Below, in pieces: positions 1-9,903 of a stretch of DNA of 64,000 nucleotides. How positions within the stretch are numbered: the first letter of the stretch is position 1; the number at the start of each line of letters is the position of its first letter. The DNA is from Hofstenia miamia (taxonomy: Eukaryota > Xenacoelomorpha > Acoela), in NCBI GenBank assembly GCA_004352715.1, contig SCFE01000001.1, positions 373,620 to 437,619 on the forward strand, given 5' to 3'. Both the position numbers and the translations under genes were made by a program. Below the pieces are notes generated by a model. The model ran no database searches, had not been told where the DNA came from, and saw only the letters and a list, made by a program, of their open reading frames with translations.

Positions 1-640
1 TTAATTCCAAAATATAAAATGCGGTTTTTCAACAAAGAACTTTACAAGCGTAAATAATTGCCTGAACATTACTTCACGTTGTACTACAGGAATAAACAAC
101 TAGTTTTGCCACTGACCTAATTTTATACATAATGCACGTTGTCAACATTAGTTACTGCACACGTCAGCCATACACCTCTAAAGTTAATGGCTAAAGACTT
201 CTGACATTTCTAAAATATTCTGATTTCAAAATTGTAGATAAAGTGTATTACCATTGCAAAAAACTGAATGTAGTTGATGCAAAATAGGTTAATTATTTTG
301 AAAACAATTATTTGTATCAACGTTATTGTAGGATAGTATAATCATGATTTTCTGACAGCTTATAAATTAAATTAATTATCTGCTACATTTGAAAAACATG
401 CGTACATAATTTTGTATATCTCGAAGTTAATTTTATGCATTACTGCGTTTGCAGTAATTGGTTAATATTGCGCTGAAAACGAATATAAAAATATTTAAGC
501 AATCATATTATATTTGTGCTGATAAATTGAAATGCTTAATTATGCTTTATAGCATCGAATAATTTTAAATTTCAAATATAAATTAAACGTATTCAGATTC
601 ATTATCAATTTAATACAAAAAAATGATTATTTTGGAAATT
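1..640. other. Intergenic, no gene seen
   Basis: AT-rich sequence with stop codons in all frames. I see no coding exon, RNA gene or transposon terminus here. Confidence 0.5.
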
Positions 641-767
641 CGGGTTAACATCGTGATGAAATCTGGTTCAGATTTTGAATTCGGGTGCGGGTGGGGTCAA
701 TTTTGGATCATCAAATCGAGTTCTGTGTCGAGTCGAGTTCAGAAATCTCTGCTCGATACCACCTCTG
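641..767. mobile_element. hAT-type terminus with CGGGT/GAGTC motifs
   Basis: A G+C-richer stretch with degenerate cgggt and gagtcgagt repeats ends in CCACCTCTG, the complement of CAGAGGTGG, a typical hAT inverted terminus. The same layout recurs at 11.7, 16.7, 23.9 and 57.1 kb in this window. No matching left end or target-site duplication was found, so this may be a solo end. Confidence 0.3.
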
Positions 768-802
768 CGGAAGTATCCAAATAGCACAATTCTGCTTTAC
801 CT

Positions 803-1247
803 AGACTTGTCAACCAGTTAAAATTTTCAAACTCGGTTCGGTTCGTTTTACTTTTGAATATTTTCGGCTCGCAAAATAGAACCATTCAATGAGAGTGGCT
901 TTAGCTCGATATTTTTCTTAAAAATATTGCGCTCTCAGAAATTTTTACAAAGCTCTCCTAATATTTAACAAACATTTTAAAATAAGTTTAGAAAAAAAAT
1001 TAAAAAAGCAGAACTATAAATTTGTTTGATTTAATAAAGGCTCGTTTAGAGCTCGTTGTATGTCCAATGCAATGTTCAAGCTCGGCTCGGCTCGGCTCGG
1101 CTCGACTCGGCTCGGNNNNNNNNNNNNNNNNNNNNNNNNNNNNNNNNNNNNNNNNNNNNNNNNNNNNNNNNNNNNNNNNNNNNNCTCGGCTCGGCTCGGC
1201 TCGACTCGGCTCGGCTCGGCTCGGCTAACTGACTAGTCTGGCTCTAC
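803..1247. mobile_element. Possible non-autonomous element around a CTCGG array
   Basis: Inverted similarity joins tagacttgtcaaccagtta on the left with the complement of taactgactagtctgg on the right. Between them are cggttcgg and ggctcg motifs and the CTCGG array. Termini are imperfect, no target-site duplication was established, and an assembly gap lies inside. It encodes no recognisable protein. Confidence 0.3.
1081..1225. repeat. (CTCGG)n pentanucleotide array with gap
   Basis: Near-perfect tandem CTCGG units, with rare CTCGA variants, flank an N run at 1116-1184. The true length is therefore unknown. It is very GC-rich against its AT-rich surroundings. The apparent open frame with a repeated Ala-Arg-Leu-Gly-Ser pattern is only the repeat read as codons. 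Confidence 0.85.
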
Positions 1248-1864
1248 CTCCTTTTGCAAACAACTTGAATAAAGTCAATCAATATCCTGATGTGATTTGA
1301 ATTATTCAGGAGTTTTCTATGTTTTCTAAGAACTTATTTTTTGTGTTAATAATAAAAAAATATTCAGAAGCACCATTTTTTTCAAATAACTTTATTCAGA
1401 GGCTCTATAATATTTTTGTATGGTAAAGAAGTGATTTAAACATTCAAACTTAATCAACAGCGCTATGATGGTGTTTACTTTTATTGTCAGTTTTATCAAT
1501 ATTATCAATTCATCCAGTTTTCAACGTATCTGACAAAGTTTTTTTTGGATCCGGCCCAATGCCACTTTTAAGAAATTTTATCGTAGAGAATTAGTATACT
1601 GGTAGTGTCAATTTCCTTCGTATAATAAACTATGAAAACGAATTGAATGCAAACTCTCTCAGTTAATTCCTTTATTAAATAAAGTACTACAATATAGATA
1701 ACGTTAACTAAGATCATAAGTAAAGAAAACTTTGAAATAGTGCATAATAAATAGATTGCATTTCCGCAAAAACAATAGATACAAACAATTATCATTTGAA
1801 GTTGTAAGTAAACAAATATAAGGAAATGATTTCATGCTACGAATGATTTTTACGTTAAACATTA

Positions 1865-2245
1865 ATGGATCGTGACAAACTATTAGATCCTAAAAAGACT
1901 GTGTGGTATGGCGAATCTGCAACAGATAACAAAGACAATGATGGTATGACCTATTCTGCGCTTAAGCGCCAACAAAATGAGATGTTTGAAGATCAGGAGA
2001 AAGGCCTGGATGCTATCAGTAAAGCGTTGAACAGAACAAAGAATGTCGGATTGCGTATTGGACAGGAAGTTGAAGAACAGAATGAAATTATCGACAATTT
2101 ACACTTGAAGGTCGGAAATACAGAAGAGAAAATTGCTACTGTTACTGGAAACACTAAAGGCATTGCAAAAAAAGCAGCAACCGGATCAATGTGGGTCATT
2201 ATAATTCTTCTGTTTATTGCCATTATTCTTTTGATAATCTTTTAA
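1865..2245 (+). CDS. Syntaxin-8-like Qc-SNARE, short form
   Basis: A 126-aa open frame with the layout of a tail-anchored Qc-SNARE, which drives membrane fusion in the endosomal/late secretory system. Residues about 30-100 form one SNARE heptad helix with the motif EVEEQNEIID; Q72 sits at the ionic zero layer. Residues 109-126 are a C-terminal hydrophobic anchor (WVIIILLFIAIILLIIF). The stretch RQQNEMFEDQEKGLDAISK just before the helix resembles syntaxin 8 more than BET1. Family members are usually about 230 aa with an N-terminal Habc bundle, which is absent here. A stop codon lies in frame upstream of the chosen Met, so the frame does not simply continue. Either this is a truncated or retro-derived copy, or upstream exons lie outside the window and splice in near the weak acceptor ctattag at about 1888. 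The SNARE call is strong; the subfamily is likely; completeness is uncertain. Confidence 0.75.
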   Translation: MDRDKLLDPKKTVWYGESATDNKDNDGMTYSALKRQQNEMFEDQEKGLDAISKALNRTKNVGLRIGQEVEEQNEIIDNLHLKVGNTEEKIATVTGNTKGIAKKAATGSMWVIIILLFIAIILLIIF

Positions 2246-2458
2246 TGGACACTGATGGAAGATTTTCATTTTGTCCATTCGATCAAAATGTTCAAGAGCC
2301 AATCCATGAATATTAAGACATGAATTTACCATATTTCTTATTATTTTGTTAGCATTAAACGGCCCGATTTGTATCTTACACATATCTGACAAACTTTTAT
2401 TTGAGAATTTCATATATTTTTCATCGCATAAAAAGGTCGCAGTATGATTTATTATTTT

Positions 2459-2464
2459 AATAAA
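2459..2464 (+). promoter_or_regulatory. Candidate poly(A) signal AATAAA
   Basis: AATAAA lies about 215 bp past the stop of the SNARE frame. In AT-rich sequence this hexamer is common by chance, so it is only suggestive. Confidence 0.3.
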
Positions 2465-2525
2465 AATCAATTTATTTGTAGTTTCTTGTACTTTTTCTGT
2501 TATCCTTTTAAAAGTACAAACTGTT

Positions 2526-2801
2526 GGTTTCATAAAAAAGCACTCAATTTACATAAAACATTTCCAAAATTAATACTACCACAAACTATGATTTTCGAAA
2601 TCCAGACATCTTTAGGCCAATATTGAAGTGAAAAATTAGCGTTAGATTAAATGCGGCCATCGTGGTTTCATAAAAAAGCACTCAATTTACATAAAACATT
2701 TCCAAAATTAATACTACCACAAACTATGATTTTCGAAATCCAGACATCTTTAGGCCAATATTGAAGTGAAAAATTAGCGTTAGATTAAATGCGGCCATCG
2801 T
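2526..2801. repeat. 138-bp tandem duplication (2 copies)
   Basis: The blocks 2526-2663 and 2664-2801 look identical by eye, each running from ggtttcataaaaaagc to gcggccatcgt. No coding content is seen. It may be a recent tandem duplication or an assembly effect. Confidence 0.9.
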
Positions 2802-3585
2802 CAAACTCGACAAACTAGTTTGTGCTCAAATAGTTTGTAAAGCAGCCAATAGTAACAGAAATAATATTTCTGTGGCTGGAAGAGTGTACAAATAGTCTTC
2901 AGACACTGGGCTTTGCAGAATAATAATTGATTAAAAACATATAACTATTTGAGAATTTTATCGTTTAAAGGGTGGTTTAATATCAATTTTTCAAGTTCAA
3001 AAAAATATCCAATTGATTTTTGAATTTACTTAACTCAGTTACAGCAGAGTGGGGCTACTTTAGCCGAAAAATATAAAATTTTTTATTTAATTTTTATGTA
3101 TATTAGAATTTAGGGATGCTTAAGATCAAAAGTACATTTTGCTTTGCCTCTGTACTGCGCTTGCTTTGGTCTATGTTTTGAACTAATGACTGCACTATAT
3201 TTTGAACATAGTTACATCGTTAAATTTTTGCTTCATCAAAATTAATTTTTGAATTCTTTATATCAACTATTAGTTCTAGAAGGCTTCTAATACATGTAAG
3301 TTATGCGGTTGACATTATAATTTGATCTAGATTACATGTATAGTTAGACCATGAAGGCCAGTAATTCTGACTTGGTGCCATTTTACCCCAAATTTGGGGC
3401 TACCTTTGAGCGGATGCAATTTAAGCCAATGTACATTTGATTTCAATATAAAATAATAACACATTTGTAAAACTATTCAAATTCAATTATTAAAGAAACA
3501 TAAGGATTGTGTCTCTTTTCCTTTGCATTCAGTACTGCCCTATTTATTGTTTTATGGCAGTAAAATCCAATAATTTTACTAAATT
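2802..3585. other. Intergenic, no gene seen
   Basis: AT-rich sequence without recognisable exons or transposon ends. Confidence 0.4.
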
Positions 3586-3589
3586 CTAT

Positions 3590-3690
3590 AAATGTCAGGT
3601 CCTCATGAAGTGCATCATCAACTTTTCCTACAACAACAACATGTACATCTTCTGCTTTCATTGGTGTGCCATCAGACATTGCCCCACCAA
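3590..3690 (-). pseudogene. Stefin-like N-terminal fragment
   Basis: Read on the minus strand, this gives GGAMSDGTPMKAEDVHVVVV followed by GKVDDALHED. That resembles the start of type-1 cystatins (stefins): a glycine-rich N-terminus followed by the first half of the helix. The frame stays open further but does not reach the QxVxG inhibitory loop, and I could not find the rest of the protein downstream on this strand. It could be a first exon whose partner lies elsewhere, a broken copy, or chance similarity. A clear stefin exists at 15.8 kb in this window. Confidence 0.3.
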
Positions 3691-3699
3691 TCTTGTCAA

Positions 3700-5400
3700 A
3701 TTTCACTACCAGTAGTGCTAAGTGACAAAACAAAAAAGTAAAAGCAGTACATGTAAAATGTAAAATGCAAAAAGCAAACTCATGTAAATTTGTGATGAGT
3801 TCATAATTGTTCTGAATTTGAGGTATAAAATGCAAAAACTGGTACAATGAACATGGGATAAATATTTACAGTGGAATGATAATTATATTTATTACTTATC
3901 GCATTTTGCAATGAATGTTTGTGTTCTATTCACAATACACATATCCATATATTTATTGTCCCCTTATCAAGAAATCTAGTGTACATTCAATGATTATATA
4001 TATATGTGTATAAAATTAATATCACAAGAATCGATGCAATGCAATAACGGGAGATATTTTTTCGAGCATGGACCACAAACGTATTAACAGCAATTGCTTT
4101 GACGCACTTGTCATATTGCTTGTTTTGTAGCATGAAGTTTTTCAAATGAAATAATTTATTGAAACTTCCAATGAATCCATACAAATAATATAAGCGCTTT
4201 AAGAAGTAATATCTATTAACCCAAATTATCATAGGCATTTTTTACAAACTTTTAAAGTTTCTTTAACAATTAATAAACGCACAAAACTCACAAATGTGAG
4301 AGAATTGTCTCTCCCTTAATTTGCACATATAGTTGGTGTTGGGGCGTAAACAAATTCACGCAGGCCTATGGCGGGATCACCTCTGACTTAGAGATTGCCA
4401 TGTCTGTGCGAAATTTGGGTGAACATATTTACAGAAAACAAAATTGTTTAGACCAGTTGTTACTATTATGCCTTTAGAACGCAGTGTCGTCTGAATATTA
4501 GGTATTGGAAGAACTTGAAAGATTTTAGCTAAATCAAATGTTTTATTGAACAATTGTTAACGTTTTCATGTACAGTAGGCTCAGGAATATTATCTAGGAG
4601 AAATTTTTTCCACAAGAAAATATAGTATTTATCTATAGAGGCATCCAATTCAACGGTTTTTTAAAATTCTAGGAGAAAAATGTTAAAAAATGTTAATAAA
4701 GCCAAATGCAACTATATTATTAAACTAGTATACTAAGGGCTCAATTGAAAAAGGCTAAATTAGGCCATAATTTAATCGTTCTTTTAGGATTGCTGATGCA
4801 CAGGCGTGAAAAGGTGTCAAATTATTTGGATCAGAGATGATCCCTCTTACTAAATTTGACCCCACTTAGACCTGGAGAAAGAATTGACATGGTGAAATTT
4901 CAAAAACAGAAATTAACAAAGTGAAATTAATAAAATGGTAAAAGATAATATAATCGTATAAGAAAACGAATATCTTGATTAAACAGTACAATGTCCAACT
5001 AAAATTAAGAAAAATATATTGCATGTTTCACTAACTATCCTGCAGCTATGCTACAATCGTACACAACTGTATTTTTGAAAATTCAAATTTCATCAATCAT
5101 CAAGATGTTTTCTAAAATAAATGTGGTAAAAGCTCGAAAAAGATATATTTTTGCATTGAAAATCAATCAATTTGGCAAACATGTATGAGATTACACTACA
5201 AAAATAAGACAAATTAAATTTCCGACAAAAGTATGGAGACACCCTTAAAACTTTTACAGATATGGGTGTCAGACCACATAAGAACCACTGAGAAGTCAAA
5301 AACAGAGTTAACTGCTTCGAAGGGATAAGATATAACGTGATATCTGTCAAGACTCAACATAACTAGCATTTTTACAATAAAATTGGCAAATTATTACTGG
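3700..5400. other. Intergenic, no gene seen
   Basis: AT-rich and without recognisable exons. At about 5229 the string gtatggagacaccc resembles the terminus of the Tc1 copy that starts at 5411, so a second, partial element end may lie here. Confidence 0.35.
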
Positions 5401-5410
5401 GGTTTCGATT

Positions 5411-6828
5411 CTGGGCAGACAAAAAATATGGAGACAGTTTCAAAATTTTGGAAAAAAAATTAAAACAATTGAAATTATATTTCAAATAAGAAATTCATTT
5501 CAAATAAAACAATTGAAAGTAAATTTAAAACTTCCCACTGAACCCTTTGTTCGGCACAACTTGGGACACTCAGGAAGGAATGGAATCCTAGTTTGGCTAA
5601 AAATTTAATTGGTATGTTGAAAAATGCTTTTTGACAGAAAGCCAAGAATTATTCTATATTCTTAGGCCCACGTCCAGAGACCTTTGACTTTAATTCGCTC
5701 CAAACATGCTCAATAATGCTTAGATCCGGACTCTGGGCAGGTAAATCAGTTAACACCGAGATTTCAGAGTCACGGAGGTATGCCATGGCCAAACGGGATC
5801 TATGGCCCAATGCACCGTCCCGTGTTGAAAAATTATGTTCTAACTAAGCAGGGGAAGGGGAATTTGTCATTCCAAAATAGTGGTATATCGGCCACTCGTA
5901 AGGGTTCCCTCTACCCTAGCCAACACACGTCGCCCATTGCCCAGCATGGCACCTTAGATCATTATATAGTCCCAACCAAATTTGACTGGCTTTGACGTGC
6001 AACACAGATTGAGGCATTATTGAGCTCTACTTGGTGGTCACACAAGCTCTCGGCAACGCAGGTGAAGCTCTATCTTTACCTCATCCGAAAAAATAGCTCG
6101 CTCCCAGTACTCATGATCCTGGAGTTGCATTTCTTGCACCATCTTAGTCTAGCAATCTATTATTTTTGTTTAAAATAGGCTTCTTTGCTGATACATGCCT
6201 GCAGAGTCCATATTTTTCAAGATTTTTTTGGATAGTCTTGATGTTCAATCTATGACCATCAACGCCACAAGGCTTGGAGTTGAACAGACGTAAGTTTTGG
6301 TTCGCCCCTGGACATCCTCACCAGATTTCTCTTGGACTTTTGTGGCCTGTTGCTTTATGGTCATTTCTCAAAAGATCTGTCCTGCTTAAAACAAGTCACA
6401 CTCTTTAAAATAGCACTCTAAGAAACGTTGACATGTGGCATTTCAGATAAACTGGAGTTTTCGTGGAACTTCTGGATGATGAGCTTTCAAATAGAAAGGG
6501 GATTATCTTTTAGCATGGCAAAGAATGATAAGCAACAAGTGATATACACACAGACTTAATAGAAAAACAAATCAATTTATTAGTACGTTTTTAATGTATA
6601 ATAATAAAAAAATTGAGTCAATAAGCAGGTGCCTCTATAGTTATGTCCAACTTAAAATAGCTACTTTGTTCTGTTTGTAAGCATTAGCCAACATGTTCAA
6701 GCTTAATTGCCACAAATTAGGTGCGAAGTAATTCACTGAGACATGTCTGAGTGCCTGTATGTCAATCAAGCCAAATTAGGGCACTATGAATTGATTAAAC
6801 TGTCTCCATATTTTTGTCTGTTACTGTA
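5411..6828 (-). mobile_element. Degenerate Tc1-family DNA transposon
   Basis: Inverted ends: cagacaaaaaatatggagac at 5416-5435 matches the complement of the 3' end at about 6797-6828, which closes at a TA. Minus-strand pieces show transposase catalytic blocks: QSPDLSIIEHVW (third catalytic acid, the NPIE block) at about 5690-5745 and HEYWERAIFSDEVK (first Asp block) at about 6075-6115. Stops and frame breaks lie between them, so no functional transposase remains. It sits between the SNARE gene and the 3' end of the TMEM68-like gene. Confidence 0.75.
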
Positions 6829-7567
6829 TATTTGAAACTAACTCATTCCAAACGTTAGAAGTTGTTATGTGAAAGCCTAATAAAAATGTTCACTTACTAA
6901 AATACACTGAAAAATATATAACATTTAAATAATTTTTAAATTAATGTGAAAATGTGTCTGTAACAGAAAATAGTTAGAATTGTACACAACTCCCAAACTG
7001 TCTTTTAAAGATTTGAATGGTTAAATTTGTTCTAATGATTTCGAAAATTTCAAAGTGTTCAGAATGCTATTACTAACCTTGCAATATATTTGGATTTAAT
7101 ATTAACCTAAAGTGCGTCTATCCTTTTAACAGGATAAGCCGTTTTCCACATTTTCAAGCAATTTTCTCCAATCCTATTAAGAAATATGGAAATGCTGAGC
7201 TATGAATACATCTATTGATGAATGTGCTCAAATATATTATTGAAGAATCACCCAACCTATTGATGAATGGCATGTGCAATGCCAGAGGTCACGGCTCCAC
7301 TGTGGTGGTAGTAGGGTCACTGGTGAAGTTGAAACAATTTCAAAAAAGCTCTTTTTATTTGGTGGGAGGCGGTGTTTTATAAAGTTGGTGTGACTTGTAG
7401 TAATTTGTTGAAGGAAGGACAGCGGTGATTGATCAGAAGGCCTCTTAATTGAAAGATTTGTATACGTGCTATCTCGAGAGTAAACAGCGTCTGCAAGTAG
7501 TGGTGTGTTGCAATGGTTCAAATTGGTTTCTAAGGCTAAGCGCAAGTCTGACTTTAAAAGTGCACAC

Positions 7568-8003
7568 TAGAGCTCTGTGCCACGGCAATCGTTGTGTGGC
7601 GTTGATCTAAATGTTAGCAGGCGGCGGCGTGAGATCAAAATACAAAACCAAACTAGGTACAAAAAATTTTAATGCAGCAGACCATACTCTTTCGGATGGA
7701 GCAGCAGTAGCAGGTACAGAAAACAAAGTTCTCGCTAAAGCAGCGAATCTAGGAAATTTTGTTCTATTTTCTTTCGACCAATCTAGCGTTTCCTTGCTTT
7801 CTTCATGTTTGTTTAAAATCAAGGTCATATTATGGTTCCCTACATGTAATTGGCTATTTAAAAATAATTTTGAAAAAATAATTATAGCATTTTCATTTGA
7901 TTTATATTGAAAGTTATTTCTCGCTGAAAAACAACAAGTTCTAATCATACCGGCCACGCTGTTTACGCTAATTTACAATCCGCGGCAGCGGCGCGTAACT
8001 CTA
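7568..8003 (-). mobile_element. Short hAT relic with perfect 8-bp TSD
   Basis: The element starts TAGAGCTCTGTGCC and ends in the complement of TAGAGTTACGCGCC. It is flanked on both sides by gtgcacac (7560-7567 and 8004-8011), an exact 8-bp target-site duplication as expected for hAT. At about 7630-7790 on the minus strand it keeps the C-terminal dimerisation block of hAT transposases, readable as KFPRFAALARTLFSVPATA followed by APSERVWSAAL. The rest of the transposase is missing, so this is an internally deleted copy. Confidence 0.85.
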
Positions 8004-8011
8004 GTGCACAC

Positions 8012-9755
8012 CGTCTCCTGCAAAATGCTTATGCTTCGCATTTTGACTAAAGCAGAAATATTTCAAATTTCCAAATATCTTAAAGCAGGGCCGCACAGTG
8101 CGTTTTTGGAATTATAGGAGCCTCATTTATAAAACATCAAGTGAAAATATTTTATAAAAGCGGTTTAGACTAAATAAACGCCCAATTGATTGAAAAATTT
8201 TGCGAAATCTTCCTGGTTTCAGCAAATTAATTTAATGTTTAGGGGTTTGGGTTCATGCTTTTCGATTATTTGCTCCTATAGGTGAAATTAGTATAGGATA
8301 TTTTGGACAGTGTTATTGCTTACAAATGGCCAGGAACAGAATTTCCGGTACTTTTGGTTATTGGATATGGTAAGAGCTAGGTTTGAAGCTAGGATTATGG
8401 TTTAACTTAAGACTAAAATTTTATGTTGATAAATTATTTAAGTGGAGATAATGCAAAAGCACCGAATTTTCCTAGTAAAATCTACATCAATTGTGGAAAA
8501 CCACCTTTTAATACTATTGACAACCATGATGCACATACTTACATTCTAGGATAACCAAAAAAAGCTTTTAAAAAATATCGGTTTGTTAATTACCGTACAA
8601 AAGAAATAGTGTGTACGACTGCAACAGTTAGGCAGTATCTGCATAGAAGTTGGAATTCATAAAGGTTCTCAGAGAGCCACATGAAAACCTATGTCGAGCC
8701 GTAGTTTGCCCACGTTTGGTTAATAGCTAAACATTTTAAATTATGCATCTTATTTTAATGGAAAGGCGCTATTTTTCTGATGTAAATTTCGCCAAACGAA
8801 GTCATGAGTAAACTGCCGTTAACATAGTTGTGTGAAATATTTCCTGTATTGCATTAATTCATTTTTATGACTGTGAAAAGAATTTTTAAATTTGTTTAAT
8901 TGTGGGTATTTTTAAGGGCATTTATATTATCGTTGTGGTGCCTCCCGGGTATGAGTGTATTGTTAGTGTGCTGCTTTTGAAAACTGTATGCTTTAAAGTG
9001 ACGGCACATTAGGGTGTCAATAGTTTTCGTTGTTTTCTTTTGAGGTGCATTATAGATGAGCTGCGTGATGTCTGAAATAATTTTTTTTTAGTTTTTCTGG
9101 TATCGGTTAGGAAAATTCATTGGGTAAAAATTACAGCAAGACAACGGGCTAGGGCTGGAATTGGAACTTAATAAATGATTTTGAATTAATCATAGCTAAA
9201 TTATTCTGAAAACACCAGTCTTAAACTTATTGATTACACTATAGGAGTCATAGTTTGCAACATACTTCCTCTATAAAATTCAAGGCGGTTCTTCAATAGC
9301 GTGAAAAACTTTATCAAAAATATTTGATATTAGCAGTTGTTAGTATTAAAAAATCATAATTTTAAATACTGAATATAACATTGCAAACAATTGTATTACA
9401 CGGTAGATAAATTGAAAGTTGCTAAACTTTTTAATAACTACAACATTACAAAATTACAATTGAAATGATATGATAACTTCGATGACCGATTAAGACAAAA
9501 TACTACGAAAATAAGGAACATGAACTAGCCACTAACTATGAATGCCCAATGGTTTTAAAACTAAATATTAGAACTCAAAAAGAAGGTTGGAAGCAAAGAA
9601 ATAAATTACAAACATTTATGAAATTTAGAAAAAAGTTTATTGAGAATGATGATGATGATGATGTTTAGAAATGGCATAATTTTAGAATAATTACAATACT
9701 AGATGTTACTTTAAAAACAAAATGAAAATTGATAATTTACAATTTAGAAATTATG
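8012..9755. other. Intergenic and putative 3' UTR of TMEM68-like gene
   Basis: No exon or element end is recognised. A short GAT microsatellite occurs near 9648-9662. The minus-strand poly(A) signal at 9636-9641 suggests that the last ~120 bp is the 3' UTR of the TMEM68-like gene. Confidence 0.4.
9636..9641 (-). promoter_or_regulatory. Candidate poly(A) signal for TMEM68-like gene
   Basis: AATAAA on the minus strand, about 115 bp past the TGA stop of the TMEM68-like CDS, is a plausible cleavage signal. Confidence 0.4.
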
Positions 9756-9903
9756 TCAAAACCGTTCTCGAATTGCGCGAAATATCGATCCAGGAAGGAT
9801 TTGATTTCGTTTAATGAGATTAGTTAGGGACTTCTGAACTAAGGCAGCGAGCTCTTCCGGTTCCATCGATCCATTGTAAGGTATGGGATCACCAATAAAG
9901 CAT
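9756..9903 (-). CDS. TMEM68: TMEM68-like exon 8 (C-terminus)
   Basis: Acceptor gatttag at the 5' side. It encodes CFIGDPIPYNGSMEPEEL through the ending ILPGSIFRAIRERF and a TGA stop. It enters in phase 2 from exon 7, where codon AA|A gives Lys. Confidence 0.92.

Noticed and set aside
1022-1228. Open frame with a repeated Ala-Arg-Leu-Gly-Ser pattern
   Set aside because: It is the CTCGG repeat read as codons and spans a gap.
7611-7910. 99-aa plus-strand frame beginning MLAGGGVRSK
   Set aside because: It looks briefly like a stefin start but is the antisense of the hAT dimerisation block.
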